A stretch of 55,192 nt of DNA from Desulfovibrio sp. (GCA_014804965.1 JAAUYU010000039.1:1-55192); one strand, 5' to 3'; positions 17,021 through 25,783 are shown, numbered from the stretch's first letter. The notes: generated by a model from the letters alone, not told the origin. Made by a program: numbers and translations.

Positions 17021-17652
17021 GGCGCCTCCCGGCAATAGCCGTAAAAATTTTCCAGCAGCCTGAGCCCCGGCCCCCCGCTCTTTTCGGGGTGGAACTGCAC
17101 GGCCCAGAAGCCGTCGCGCCCGTAGACCGAGCAGAACTCCCGCCCGTAGCGCGTGCGCGCGATTTCGAGGCCGGGCTCGGGATCCACATAGTAGCTGTGG
17201 ACGAAATAAAATTCCGCCTCCGGGCCGATGCCCGCCAGAAGGCGCGAGGGACGCACCTGCTCAAGCCGGTTCCAGCCCATGTGCGGCACCGGGGCGGGAC
17301 TTCCGTCCTCCTCGCGCATATCCGGCGGGAAGCGGCGGCACACGCCGGGCGCGAGGCCGAGGGTCGTCACGTCGCCCTCCTCGCTCTTCTCAAGCAATAT
17401 CTGGCAGCCGAGGCAGATGCCGAGGAAGGGGCGCCCCGCGGCCACGATCTCGCGCAAGGGCGCCTCAAGCCCGGCGGCCGCAAGGGCGCTCATGGCCTGC
17501 CCGGCCGCGCCCACGCCCGGAAAGATGACGCCGGACGCACCAAGCAGTTCCGCGGGGTCCGCCGTCACCACGCTGGGGATACCGCAATGCTCGAGCGCGC
17601 GGCGCACGCTTGTCAGGTTTCCGGCTCCGTAATCCACAATGGCGAGCATCAT
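16999..17652 (-). CDS. hisH: Imidazole glycerol phosphate synthase glutaminase subunit HisH
   Basis: Class I glutamine amidotransferase that feeds ammonia to HisF. The 217-residue protein begins [16 protein letters not shown], a classic HisH N-terminus. The triad is complete: nucleophile Cys80 in LGICLGCQ, and His188 and Glu190 in VQFHPEKSG. The oxyanion region ([10 protein letters not shown]) is present. The first of two adjacent methionine codons is taken as the start; the second would shorten the protein by one residue. It is the first gene of a minus-strand set (hisH, hisF, larE) and is divergent from the APS kinase gene across 247 bases. Confidence 0.96.
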   Translation of the reverse strand: MMLAIVDYGAGNLTSVRRALEHCGIPSVVTADPAELLGASGVIFPGVGAAGQAMSALAAAGLEAPLREIVAAGRPFLGICLGCQILLEKSEEGDVTTLGLAPGVCRRFPPDMREEDGSPAPVPHMGWNRLEQVRPSRLLAGIGPEAEFYFVHSYYVDPEPGLEIARTRYGREFCSVYGRDGFWAVQFHPEKSGGPGLRLLENFYGYCREAPCSRNGS

Positions 17653-17899
17653 CCCCTCCGGCTCACGTTCGCCCTCAGCCGCCCAGCGGACAGCGGGAGG
17701 CCGAGCCTATCCCGCTTTGGCCCGCCTGTACAGCCGCGCGGGCACATCCTTCCCGCCGGGCGTCAAAAAGCTCACGCGAGAGGCGGAAAATCCTTGTCCT
17801 GCAATGTTTGGCCGGCTTCTTGCAAATATCCGGGCAAACATCAACGGCGCAAAGCCAAGGCCCGGCGGCCATGCCGCCGACGGCAAACGAGGTTGCATC

Positions 17900-18496
17900 A
17901 TGCCCGTCATCTGGTTGCTTGGACTCTCCGGCAGCGGCAAGACCACGCTCGGTTCCCTGCTTCGGCTGCATCTTGAAAGCCTGGGCCACAATGTCGCCCA
18001 TGTGGACGGCGACGCCTTCCGGCGGCAGTTCGGCTTTACCGGCTTCACGCCCGCCGACCGCATCCGCAATATCGACGCCATGCGCGAGCACGCGCTCCAG
18101 CTGCACGCGCAGGGCAAGGTGTGCATCGTCACGGCCATCACGCCCTATGAGGTCATGCGCCGCAAAAACCGCGAGCTTTTCCCGCTCTACCGCGAAATCT
18201 GGGTGCGCTGCTCCCTCAAGACGCTCGTCGACCGCGACACCAAGGGCCTCTACGCCAAGGCCGCGCGCGGCGAGCTCGAGCGCCTCACCGGCGTGGCCGA
18301 CGCCTTTGACGAGCCGCGCCACGCCGACGCCGTTATCGACACCGACCGCCTCACCCTGGCGGAAAGCTATGTGGCCTTGCGCGACGTGGCCGAGGAGGCC
18401 CTGAACGTGAGCCGCAGCTGGCGCGAATTCCGCGAGGATCTGCACTCGCCCGTGCTGCCGCTGCCGCCGGCGTCCGTGCACTGCCTGAAACAGTAG
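17900..18496 (+). CDS. cysC: APS kinase-like protein
   Basis: Probably phosphorylates adenylylsulfate to PAPS. The 198-residue kinase starts MPVIWLLGLSGSGKTTL with the P-loop at residues 8-16, followed by HVDGDAFRRQFG, FTPADRIRNI, the helix before VTAITPYEVMRRKNRELF, and RDTKGLYAKAARGEL, which matches the APS-binding loop KGLYKKA of the family. LTGVADAFDEP closes the pattern. No CysN/CysD genes are nearby. The ATG at 17900 is preferred: it follows a GAGG and directly precedes the kinase fold. An in-frame ATG at 17804 has no ribosome-binding site. Some key positions differ (ITPYE for ISPYR), so a related nucleotide kinase function cannot be excluded. Confidence 0.82.
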   Translation: MPVIWLLGLSGSGKTTLGSLLRLHLESLGHNVAHVDGDAFRRQFGFTGFTPADRIRNIDAMREHALQLHAQGKVCIVTAITPYEVMRRKNRELFPLYREIWVRCSLKTLVDRDTKGLYAKAARGELERLTGVADAFDEPRHADAVIDTDRLTLAESYVALRDVAEEALNVSRSWREFREDLHSPVLPLPPASVHCLKQ

Positions 18497-18532
18497 GGCG
18501 CCCCCGTCCGGGCGGGCAGGGACAGGCGGCGG

Positions 18533-19669
18533 TCAGAAAGTCCGCACCCCGTCCCCGGTGACGAGCACCGTGTGCTCCCAGCGCACGCCGCCCCATTCGG
18601 GATAATAGAGGCCCGGCTCCACGGTGACGGTCATGCCCGGCAGAAGCGCGCCCGTGGCGCGCGGCGAGAGGCTCGGGGCCTCGTGGGTCTCAAGGCCCAC
18701 GCCGTGGCCGAGGCCGTGGGTGAAGTGCTTTTCCACCCCGGCGGCCTTGAAAACCTTGAGCGCCGCCGCGTATACATCGGCCAGCGCCACGCCCGGCTTC
18801 ATGAAGCCGATGGCCGCGGCCTGCGCCTCGCGCACCAGCGCAAGCGTGCGCGCAAACTCCTTTGACGGTTTTTCCCCGGCCCAGAAGGTGCGCGTCTGGT
18901 CCGAGCAGTAGGCGTCCACCCGGCAGCCCACGTCCACGAGCACCGGCCCCTCGGCCGGGATACGCTCGGCCCCCGGAATGGCGTGCGGCAGGGCCCCGTT
19001 GGGCCCGGCGGCCACGATGCTCGCAAAGGCCAGGCCCTCGGCCCCGTTTTCGCGGAAAAAGCGCTCCACCTCCCACGCCAGTTCGCGCTCCTCGCGGCCG
19101 CGCCAGTCGCCGCGGGCCAGCCCTTCCTCCACATGCCGCAAGAGGCGGTGATTGAGCACGAAGCTCCGCTCCATGGCCGCCACCTCGTCGGCATCCTTGA
19201 TTTCGCGCAGGCGCTCCACCAGGCCGTCCGCGGCCGTAAGCACGGGAAAGCGCCCCGCGGCGGCCATAAGCTCGCGGCCGAAAGCGAAGCTCACCCCTTT
19301 TGCCTCAAAGCCCGCGCGCCCGCCCGAGCGCCGCAAGAGGCCCGCCAGTTCCTTGGCGGCGTCCGGACCGTATTTATAGATGCGGTCCTCGTCCCAGAGG
19401 CGCGCCGCGGCGTCTGTGTAGCGCGCATCCGTTGCGAGCCAGTCCCGGCCGTCGGCCGTGATGACGAGCGAGCCCGCGCTTTCGTTGCACTGCGGGTCAT
19501 GGAGCTCGAAGCCCGAAAGATAGAAGCGGTTGGCCGCCCGGCTCACCAGAAGGGCGTCCAGCCCGCGCTCCGCCATGAGGCCGCGCAGGCGGTCGCGCCG
19601 CGCCGCGTAGCGCGCCCGCGCTTCGGGTGTCACGCCCGCATCCGTGCCCATGCCTGCTGCTGTTTCCAT
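18533..19669 (-). CDS. Xaa-Pro peptidase, M24 family
   Basis: Cytoplasmic metallopeptidase of 378 residues that removes or splits peptides next to proline. The N-terminal creatinase-like domain (LLVSRAANRFYLSGFE) is followed by the pita-bread catalytic domain with all five metal ligands visible in context: two aspartates in VDVGCRVDAYCSDQTRTF, a histidine in HGLGHGVGLETHE, and two glutamates in TVEPGLYYPEWGGVRWEHT. The start METAAGMGTDAG at 19669 follows AGGAGG by 6 bases. A much longer open frame reaching 20692 is only the reverse of pyrK. It is divergent from the pyrK operon. Confidence 0.93.
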   Translation of the reverse strand: METAAGMGTDAGVTPEARARYAARRDRLRGLMAERGLDALLVSRAANRFYLSGFELHDPQCNESAGSLVITADGRDWLATDARYTDAAARLWDEDRIYKYGPDAAKELAGLLRRSGGRAGFEAKGVSFAFGRELMAAAGRFPVLTAADGLVERLREIKDADEVAAMERSFVLNHRLLRHVEEGLARGDWRGREERELAWEVERFFRENGAEGLAFASIVAAGPNGALPHAIPGAERIPAEGPVLVDVGCRVDAYCSDQTRTFWAGEKPSKEFARTLALVREAQAAAIGFMKPGVALADVYAAALKVFKAAGVEKHFTHGLGHGVGLETHEAPSLSPRATGALLPGMTVTVEPGLYYPEWGGVRWEHTVLVTGDGVRTF

Positions 19670-19711
19670 GCCTGCCTCCTCTCTCTCCGCGCATCCTAGC
19701 GCGCGAAGCTG

Positions 19712-19728
19712 CCGGGGAAAAGCCCCGG
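19712..19728. repeat. Inverted repeat between pepQ-like gene and pyrK
   Basis: CCGGGG (19712-19717) and CCCCGG (19723-19728) around AAAAG form a compact stem loop 32 bases before the pyrK -35 box and 43 bases from the divergent peptidase start. It may be an operator for either gene or incidental. Confidence 0.3.
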
Positions 19729-19759
19729 GCTTCCCGGTTCCTGCCCCGGCCCGGTGCGG

Positions 19760-19789
19760 TTGACCGTGGCGGCCCTCCCGGAGTATAGC
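19760..19789 (+). promoter_or_regulatory. Sigma70-like promoter directly before pyrK
   Basis: TTGACC (19760-19765), 18-base spacer, TATAGC (19784-19789). The -10 ends only 6 bases before the pyrK ATG at 19796, so transcription would begin at or within a base or two of the start codon. No Shine-Dalgarno sequence is visible, which agrees with a leaderless mRNA. Confidence 0.55.
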
Positions 19790-19795
19790 AGGCCC

Positions 19796-20614
19796 ATGCC
19801 AACTCCTTCCACGAGCCTGCTGACGGTCCTCGATCTGGTGCCCTTCGGCCAGACCGGGCCGGAGCACCGCTTCTTCGCGCTGCGCCTCTCCCGCCCCGAC
19901 TGGCCCGACTGGGAGCGCTGGCGCCCCGGCCAGTTCGTCATGGTGCGCCCGCTCTCCTTCGGGCTTGAGATCCCCTGGGCGCGCCCCTTCGGCATCTGCC
20001 ACATGACGGCCCGGCACCTCATCTGTTTTTTCCAGGTCCACGGGCGCGGCACGAGGCGCATGGCGAAGCTCGCCCCCGGCGACCAGGTGCGCGTGTGGGG
20101 CCCGCTCGGCAACGGCTTCGCCATGGAGGACGACACCCCCACCCTGCTGCTCGCGGGCGGCATGGGCATCGTGCCCTTTGTGGGCTATGTCAACCGCCAT
20201 CCGCAGCCGTGGAACCTGACCATGCTTTTCGGCCACCGCGAGCCGCTGGGCTGCTACCCCGTGGACAGCATCAACGAGCGCGTGCCCGTGGACACCCTGC
20301 GCGAGCCCGAATCCGGCGAGCTTGACGACTTCATCTTTTCCCTGCAGGAGCGCATCCGCGACAACGCGGAGCAGCACGGCCTTGTGCTCGCCTGCGGGCC
20401 GAGGCCCTTCCTCCTGACCGTGCAGGAGCTGGCCGCGAAATACGGCGCGCGCGCCCAGCTTTCGCTGGAAAACCGCATGGCCTGCGGCGTGGGCGCCTGC
20501 CTCGGCTGCGTGACGCGCACGACAGCAGCGTGGCCCGTGGCCGCCACGCGCGAGACGCCCGTGCAGGTCTGCACCCAGGGGCCGGTGTTCTGGGCCAACC
20601 AGGTAGAGCTTTGA
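19796..20614 (+). CDS. pyrK: Dihydroorotate dehydrogenase electron-transfer subunit PyrK
   Basis: FAD and [2Fe-2S] subunit that passes electrons from the PyrD flavin to NAD. The 272-residue protein has the ferredoxin-reductase fold: a flavin-binding RPFGICH turn near residue 65, a glycine-rich LLLAGGMGIVPFVGY near 120 and LACGPRPFL near 200. The C-terminal cluster binding part is MACGVGACLGC with a further cysteine in QVCTQGPVF, giving four cysteines. It starts the plus-strand operon and ends 1 base before pyrD. The promoter abuts the ATG, so this gene may be translated from a leaderless message; no alternative start with a ribosome-binding site is apparent downstream. Confidence 0.95.
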   Translation: MPTPSTSLLTVLDLVPFGQTGPEHRFFALRLSRPDWPDWERWRPGQFVMVRPLSFGLEIPWARPFGICHMTARHLICFFQVHGRGTRRMAKLAPGDQVRVWGPLGNGFAMEDDTPTLLLAGGMGIVPFVGYVNRHPQPWNLTMLFGHREPLGCYPVDSINERVPVDTLREPESGELDDFIFSLQERIRDNAEQHGLVLACGPRPFLLTVQELAAKYGARAQLSLENRMACGVGACLGCVTRTTAAWPVAATRETPVQVCTQGPVFWANQVEL

Positions 20615-20615
20615 T

Positions 20616-21542
20616 ATGGACCTTTCCGTCATCCTCAAGGGCCAGCGCCACGACCTCACGCTGAAAAATCCCGTGCTCACGGCCTCGGGCACTTTCGGGA
20701 GCGGGCTGGAATTCGCGCCCTACGGCGACCTTTCCTCCCTCGGCGGCATCGTGGTCAAGGGGCTCTCGCTCAAGCCCAGGCAGGGCAATCCCCGGCCGCG
20801 CATCGTGGAGACCACCGCCGGGATGCTCAACGCCGTGGGCCTCCAGAACGACGGCGTGGAGGCCTTCCTCAAGTACAAGCTGCCGCGGCTCCCCTGGCGG
20901 GAGACGGCCATCATCGCCAACCTCTACGCCACGAGCCCGGAGGAATTCCGCGAGCTTGCAAGCCGCCTCAACGGGGAGCCGGGCATCGCTGCGCTGGAGG
21001 TCAATGTCTCCTGCCCCAATGTGGCGGCGGGCGGCGCGCTCTTCGGGCAGGACCCGAAACTCGCCCACGCCGTCACCCGCGCGGTGTGCGAGGGCGCGCC
21101 GGACAAGCACGTCATGGTCAAGCTCTCGCCCAATGTGACGGACATCGCGCTCATGGCCAAAAGCGTGGAGGACGCGGGCGCGGACAGCATCTCCTGCATC
21201 AATACCCTGCTCGGCATGGCTGTGGACCTCGCTTCCCGCCGCCCGGCGCTCGCCAATATCGTGGGCGGCCTCTCCGGGCCGGCCATCAAGCCCGTAGCCT
21301 TGCGCTGCGTGTGGCAGGTGGCGCGGGCCGTGAGCATCCCCGTGGTGGGGCTCGGCGGCATCGTCACGGCGGACGACGCGCTGGAATTCCTCCTCGTGGG
21401 CGCGAGCGCCATTCAGGTGGGCACGGCCAACTTCCTTTCGCCCGACGCGGCCTTCGCCCTCGTTACCGAGCTCCCGGCCGCCTGCGAGCGCGCGGGCGCG
21501 GCCTCCCCGCGCGAACTCACGGGCGCGCTGGTGACGGACTGA
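20616..21542 (+). CDS. pyrD: Dihydroorotate dehydrogenase, class 1B catalytic subunit
   Basis: Oxidises dihydroorotate to orotate, using NAD through PyrK. The 308-residue flavin barrel begins MDLSVILKGQRHDLTLKNPVLTASG (class 1 N-terminus written here only in part), with TFGSG near residue 28, GIVVKGLSLKPRQGNP near 48, NVSCPNV near 130 containing the active-site Cys (class 1 enzymes use Cys, class 2 Ser), and VGLGGIV and GASAIQVGTANF phosphate-binding turns near 240 and 265. It begins 1 base after the pyrK stop, consistent with a 2:2 complex. The operon continues with an unrelated acyltransferase-like gene 7 bases later. Confidence 0.96.
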   Translation: MDLSVILKGQRHDLTLKNPVLTASGTFGSGLEFAPYGDLSSLGGIVVKGLSLKPRQGNPRPRIVETTAGMLNAVGLQNDGVEAFLKYKLPRLPWRETAIIANLYATSPEEFRELASRLNGEPGIAALEVNVSCPNVAAGGALFGQDPKLAHAVTRAVCEGAPDKHVMVKLSPNVTDIALMAKSVEDAGADSISCINTLLGMAVDLASRRPALANIVGGLSGPAIKPVALRCVWQVARAVSIPVVGLGGIVTADDALEFLLVGASAIQVGTANFLSPDAAFALVTELPAACERAGAASPRELTGALVTD

Positions 21543-21549
21543 GCGCCGC

Positions 21550-22683
21550 ATGGCCCCGCGCATCCTCAAGGTCAGCTCCGGCGAGGAATTCACCGCCTTC
21601 ATCGACCTGCCCTGGCGCGTGCTCGGGCGCTTCCCGCTCTGGGTGCCACCGCTGAAAAGCGAGGACCGCGCCCTGCTCACGCCCGGAAAACACCCTTTCT
21701 GGGAGACGGCGCGGCGCGAGCTCTTTCTCGCCTTGCGCGACGGGCGCCCCGTGGGCCGCATCGCCGCCATCGTGGACGAGAAATACAATGCCTATGCTGG
21801 CGTGAACTGCGGGGCCTTCGGCTTTTTCGACTGCGAGGACGACCCCGAGGCAGCCCACGGCCTGCTCGTCGCCGCGCGCGACTGGCTGGGCAGTCAGGGC
21901 ATGACCTTCCTGCGCGGGCCGCTCAATCCTTCCGCCAACTATACCTGCGGCCTCCTCGTGGACGGCTTCGACCGCCCGCCCGCCATCATGATGCCGTGGA
22001 ATCCGCCGTGGTACGCGCGCCTTCTGGAAAGCTGGCATCTGCGCAAGGAGGCGGACCTTTTCGCCTACCTCATCGAGCGCAAAAGCCTCGACCTGCCGGA
22101 CTGGCTCACCGAGGAGGTGGCCCGCCTCAAGGCCGAGGGCCGCTTCACGGCGCGCACCTCGAGCAAGGCCACCCTGGCGGAGGACATCCGCGCCATGCTC
22201 GACATCTATCGCGAGTCCTGGGCGGAAAACTGGGGCTTTTCGCCGCTCTCGCCCGGCGAGGCCGAGCGCCATGTCAAGGAGCTCAAGACCATCCTCGACC
22301 CGGATTTCTTCCTCCTCTTCTTCCACAAGGGCGAGCCCGCGGCGGGCATGGTGGCCCTCCCGGACATGAATCCCCTCCTCAAGCGCCTGAACGGCAAGAT
22401 CGGCATCTCCGCGCCCTGGCACTGGTGGCGCGCCCGCGCGGAGATTCGCGGCGGCTACCGCATCATGCTCTTCGGTATCAAGCCCGAATACCGCCTTTTG
22501 GGCCTTCCGCTGCTGCTGCTGGACGCCATGCTCGAGACCGCGAGGAGGCGGCCCGACTTCCAGTGGGTGGAGGGCTCCTGGGTGCTGGAGGACAATGTGG
22601 CCATCGACGACCTCATCGAGGATTTTTCCGGCCGCCTCGTCAAGCGCTACCGCATCTACCGCCGGGAGATTAACGAAGCATGA
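21550..22683 (+). CDS. GNAT-fold acyltransferase-like protein
   Basis: A 377-residue protein whose C-terminal half (about residues 190-340) has GNAT-like order: a helix (IRAMLDIYRESWAENWGF), strands with a GEPAAGMVAL turn and a YRLLGLPLLLL stretch in the acyl-CoA-binding position. The signature RGPLNPSANYTCGLLVDGF followed by PWNPPWYARLLE belongs to a poorly described family. From memory, proteins of this family include the GNAT-type ceramide synthase studied in Caulobacter; that match needs a search. It is coupled by ATGA overlap (22680-22683) to a short-chain dehydrogenase-type gene, so both may act on one lipid or sugar substrate. The start is the ATG 7 bases after pyrD. Confidence 0.75.
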   Translation: MAPRILKVSSGEEFTAFIDLPWRVLGRFPLWVPPLKSEDRALLTPGKHPFWETARRELFLALRDGRPVGRIAAIVDEKYNAYAGVNCGAFGFFDCEDDPEAAHGLLVAARDWLGSQGMTFLRGPLNPSANYTCGLLVDGFDRPPAIMMPWNPPWYARLLESWHLRKEADLFAYLIERKSLDLPDWLTEEVARLKAEGRFTARTSSKATLAEDIRAMLDIYRESWAENWGFSPLSPGEAERHVKELKTILDPDFFLLFFHKGEPAAGMVALPDMNPLLKRLNGKIGISAPWHWWRARAEIRGGYRIMLFGIKPEYRLLGLPLLLLDAMLETARRRPDFQWVEGSWVLEDNVAIDDLIEDFSGRLVKRYRIYRREINEA

Positions 22684-23753
22684 CCGCCGCCACGGACGCA
22701 AGCCGGAGGGCCGCCGCGTACCTTGCGGGGAAGCGCGTGCTCGTCACCGGGGGCACGGGCTTTCTCGGGGGGCATCTTTTGCCGCAGCTGCTCGCCGCCG
22801 GGGCGGAGGTGACCTGCCTCGCGCGGCAGGGTTCGGACGTAAGCAGGCTCCCCTCCGGTGTGGCTGTGGCCCGCGGCGATTGCGCCACCGGCGAGGGGCT
22901 TGCGGAGGCCATGGCCGGGCAGGAGATCTGCATCCACATGGCCGCCCTGCTCTTCGGGCTGGGCTGGCAGGACTATCTGCGCGCCAACGGCCGCGCGGCC
23001 GCGCAGCTGGCGCGTGCGGCGCAACAGTACCCCACGCTTCGGCGCTTTGTGCTCGTCTCAAGCCTTGCCGCCGCGGGGCCGGCAGACGACCCGGCAAAAG
23101 CCCCCGGAAGCCCCGGCTGCCCGGACATTCCCTGCCGCCCGGTCTCGGCCTATGGCTGGTCCAAGCTCCTTGGCGAAGAGATCCTCGGCCGCGCCCTCGG
23201 GGACCGACTGGTGGTGCTCCGGCCGCCCATCATCTACGGCTCGGGCGACAAGGGGCTCCTTCCGGTGTTCAAGGGCGTGGCCCGCGGCGTGGCCGTGAGC
23301 CCGGGCATGTTCCGCAGCTTCCCCGTGTCCGTCATCCATGCCGACGACGCGGCGCAAGGCATCCTCCTCGCCTGCGGCCCCGAAGCGGGGGGCACCTATT
23401 ATCTCGATGACGGCGAAAGGCACGACATGGCCTCCTTCTGCCGCGCCATGGGCAAGGCGCTCGGCCGGGAGCGCGTGCACATCCTCCACCTTCCCCTGCC
23501 GCTCATGGCCGTGACCGCGGCTCTTGCCAGCGGCGCGGGCGCGGCAGCCGCGCGGTTTGCGCGCCTCTGCGGCCTTCCTGCGCCCCGGCGCGCGCCCAAC
23601 TGGAACCTGGACAAATACCGCGAGGCCCGCGCCCCCGGCTGGCTCTGCAATGCCCGGCGCATCCGCGAGGAGCTGGGCTTTGCGCCGCGCATGAATCTTG
23701 AGGCGGGCATGGCCGAGGCCGTGGCCGGATACCGCCGCGAGGGCTGGCTGTGA
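22680..23753 (+). CDS. NAD-dependent epimerase/dehydratase (extended SDR)
   Basis: A 357-residue Rossmann oxidoreductase. The N-terminus carries VLVTGGTGFLGGHLLPQLL with the glycine motif near residues 24-30, an HMAAL segment near 90, VSSLAA with the catalytic serine near 124, and YGWSK with Tyr and Lys near 157-161. The C-terminal half has HADDAAQGILLA, typical of extended SDRs acting on sterol-like, sphingoid or sugar substrates. The start overlaps the GNAT-like gene by 4 bases, and its TGA overlaps the GTG start of the ABC-F gene. Substrate unknown; pairing with the upstream gene hints at a keto-lipid reductase (inference). Confidence 0.85.
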   Translation: MTAATDASRRAAAYLAGKRVLVTGGTGFLGGHLLPQLLAAGAEVTCLARQGSDVSRLPSGVAVARGDCATGEGLAEAMAGQEICIHMAALLFGLGWQDYLRANGRAAAQLARAAQQYPTLRRFVLVSSLAAAGPADDPAKAPGSPGCPDIPCRPVSAYGWSKLLGEEILGRALGDRLVVLRPPIIYGSGDKGLLPVFKGVARGVAVSPGMFRSFPVSVIHADDAAQGILLACGPEAGGTYYLDDGERHDMASFCRAMGKALGRERVHILHLPLPLMAVTAALASGAGAAAARFARLCGLPAPRRAPNWNLDKYREARAPGWLCNARRIREELGFAPRMNLEAGMAEAVAGYRREGWL

Positions 23754-25783
23754 AGATCGCCGTTCAGGAACTCTCCAAGGCCTTTGGCGGCCGGGACATC
23801 TTCAACAATTTCTCGCTGGAGGTGGATTCCGGCGTCAGGCTCTGCGTCTGCGGGCCCAACGGCACGGGCAAGTCCACCCTGCTGCGGCTGCTCGCGGGCG
23901 TGGAGGCGCCGGACGGCGGCCGCGTGCTCTTGCCCAAGGGCTGCCGCCTCGGCTATGTGGAGCAGGAGCTTTCCGACGAGGCGCTGGACACGCCGCTGCT
24001 CACCTATGTGCTCGACGTGCTCCACGACTGGAACGATTTCTGGGCCCAGTGGGAGCAGGCCGCGGACGCCGGGGACGAGGCGCGCCTTACGCGCCTCATG
24101 GAGCGCCAGGCCGAGCTCGAGGCCGTTTACGGCTACAACCCGGAGCACCGCGCCAAGGCCGTGCTCTCGGGCCTCGGCTTTTCCGAGGCCAAGTGGGGCC
24201 GCACCCTGCGCGAGCTTTCCGGCGGCTGGCGCGAGCGCGCCAAGCTCGCGCGCGTGCTCGTGGCCGGGGCCGACGTGCTCCTCCTCGACGAGCCCACCAA
24301 CCACCTCGACATGGAGGCCGTGGAGTGGCTGGAGGGCTTTTTGCGCGACTTCGCGGGCGCCCTCGTCTTTGTGGCCCATGACCGCGTGTTCATGGACAAT
24401 GTGGGCACGCATGTCCTCTATCTCGGCCTCTCGAAGCCTGTCTTTCGCAAGGCCACCTACAGCCAGTTCTTGCGCCTGCAGGAGGAATACAACACCCAGC
24501 GCGAGCGCGAGGCCAAGGCCCTTCAGGACGAGCTCGACCGCAAGATGGCCTTTGTGGAGCGCTTCCGCGCCAAGGCCACCAAGGCACGGCAGGCGGGTTC
24601 GCGCCAGAAGATGGCGAAAAAACTGGAAAAGGAACTGGAGGACTATCGCCCGGAGCCGAAACGCCGGGAGCTCAGCTTCGTCTGGCCCGAGGCCCCGCAT
24701 TCGGAAAAGGTCGTCCTCTCGGCAGCGGAGCTGGCCTTCCATTTCCCGGACGGCAAGACCATGTGGCCGCCGCTCACCTTCACCCTTTACCGGGGCGCGC
24801 GCATCGCGCTCGTGGGGCACAACGGCTGCGGCAAGTCCACCCTGCTCAAGCTCCTCGCCGGGTGCCTCGAGCGCACGGGCGGCTCGCTCGTCACGGGCTC
24901 GCTGACCCGGCTCGGCTACTACACCCAGCACCAGATGGAGACACTGCGCCCCGACACCACGGTGCTCGCCGAGCTTCGGCGCCTTTCCGACACGCGCACC
25001 ACCGAAGAGGAGCTCATGAGCGTGCTCGGGCTCTTCCTGCTCGGGCAGCAGTATTTCGACCGGCAGGTGAGCGCGCTCTCGGGCGGCGAAAAAAGCCGCC
25101 TCGTGCTGGCGAGCCTTTTCCTCAAGCGCTGCAACTTCCTTTTGCTGGACGAACCCACCAACCACCTCGACCTCGAAAGCCGCGAGGCGCTGGCGCGGGC
25201 GCTGCAAAAATTCGACGGCACCCTGCTCATGGTGGCGCATGACCGCTGGCTGCTCTCGCAGGTGGGCGCCGAGGCGTGGGAGCTGGACAGCCGCGGCATC
25301 ACGGTCTATCCCGATTTCGCGGCCTATGACGCGGCGCACAAGGCCCGGCTGGCCGGGGTGTCGGCAAGCGCGCTGCTGCCGCTTGACGGCGGGGACGCCC
25401 CGGCGCAGGCGGCCGAGCCCGCGCAGGCCAAGGGACCGGCCCTCTCCCGCGCCCCACTCTCCCGGGAGGACCAGAAAAAGCGCAAGCGCGAGGAGGCGGC
25501 CCAGCGCAACGCCCTGCACAAGGCACTCAAGCCCCTGCAGGAGAAATACGAAAAGCTGGAGGCCGAGCTCGCCCATGTGCTCGAGGAGCAGGGCGCCACC
25601 GAGGCCGAGCTCGCCGACCCCGAGGTCTATGCCGACCACGCCCGCTCGGGCGAACTGCTCAAGCGTTTCGAGGAATGCCGCAGCCGCGGCGAGGCGCTGG
25701 TGGAGGAAATGGCGGAGCTTGAGGCCAAGCTGGATGAGGTCCGCGCCCGCCACGGCGCCGCCGGAGCGGAGAAGGACGCATGA
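23750..25783 (+). CDS. ABC-F family ATPase, Uup/YheS-like
   Basis: A 677-residue soluble protein with two ABC ATPase domains and no membrane helix, the hallmark of ABC-F proteins that act on the ribosome. Domain 1 has GPNGTGKST (near 36-44), the signature LSGGWRERAKLAR and LLLDEPTNHLD. Domain 2 has GHNGCGKST (near 358), LSGGEKSRLVLA and LLLDEPTNHLD. The linker between them (about 245-310) is a charged double helix that reaches toward the peptidyl site. The last 120 residues form an Ala/Glu/Lys-rich coiled coil as in Uup. The start is GTG, overlapping the previous stop (GTGA). The next gene overlaps its end by 4 bases. Confidence 0.94.
   Translation: MKIAVQELSKAFGGRDIFNNFSLEVDSGVRLCVCGPNGTGKSTLLRLLAGVEAPDGGRVLLPKGCRLGYVEQELSDEALDTPLLTYVLDVLHDWNDFWAQWEQAADAGDEARLTRLMERQAELEAVYGYNPEHRAKAVLSGLGFSEAKWGRTLRELSGGWRERAKLARVLVAGADVLLLDEPTNHLDMEAVEWLEGFLRDFAGALVFVAHDRVFMDNVGTHVLYLGLSKPVFRKATYSQFLRLQEEYNTQREREAKALQDELDRKMAFVERFRAKATKARQAGSRQKMAKKLEKELEDYRPEPKRRELSFVWPEAPHSEKVVLSAAELAFHFPDGKTMWPPLTFTLYRGARIALVGHNGCGKSTLLKLLAGCLERTGGSLVTGSLTRLGYYTQHQMETLRPDTTVLAELRRLSDTRTTEEELMSVLGLFLLGQQYFDRQVSALSGGEKSRLVLASLFLKRCNFLLLDEPTNHLDLESREALARALQKFDGTLLMVAHDRWLLSQVGAEAWELDSRGITVYPDFAAYDAAHKARLAGVSASALLPLDGGDAPAQAAEPAQAKGPALSRAPLSREDQKKRKREEAAQRNALHKALKPLQEKYEKLEAELAHVLEEQGATEAELADPEVYADHARSGELLKRFEECRSRGEALVEEMAELEAKLDEVRARHGAAGAEKDA

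Noticed and set aside
15405-17652. hisH/hisF plus PP-loop gene as a sugar amidination cassette (WbpG type)
   Set aside because: The PP-loop protein has LarE cysteines, not the WbpG pattern, and HisF carries standard histidine-pathway residues.
19670-20692. A 340-codon N-terminal extension of the M24 peptidase
   Set aside because: It reads backwards through pyrK; the ATG at 19669 has an ideal ribosome-binding site and the family N-terminus.
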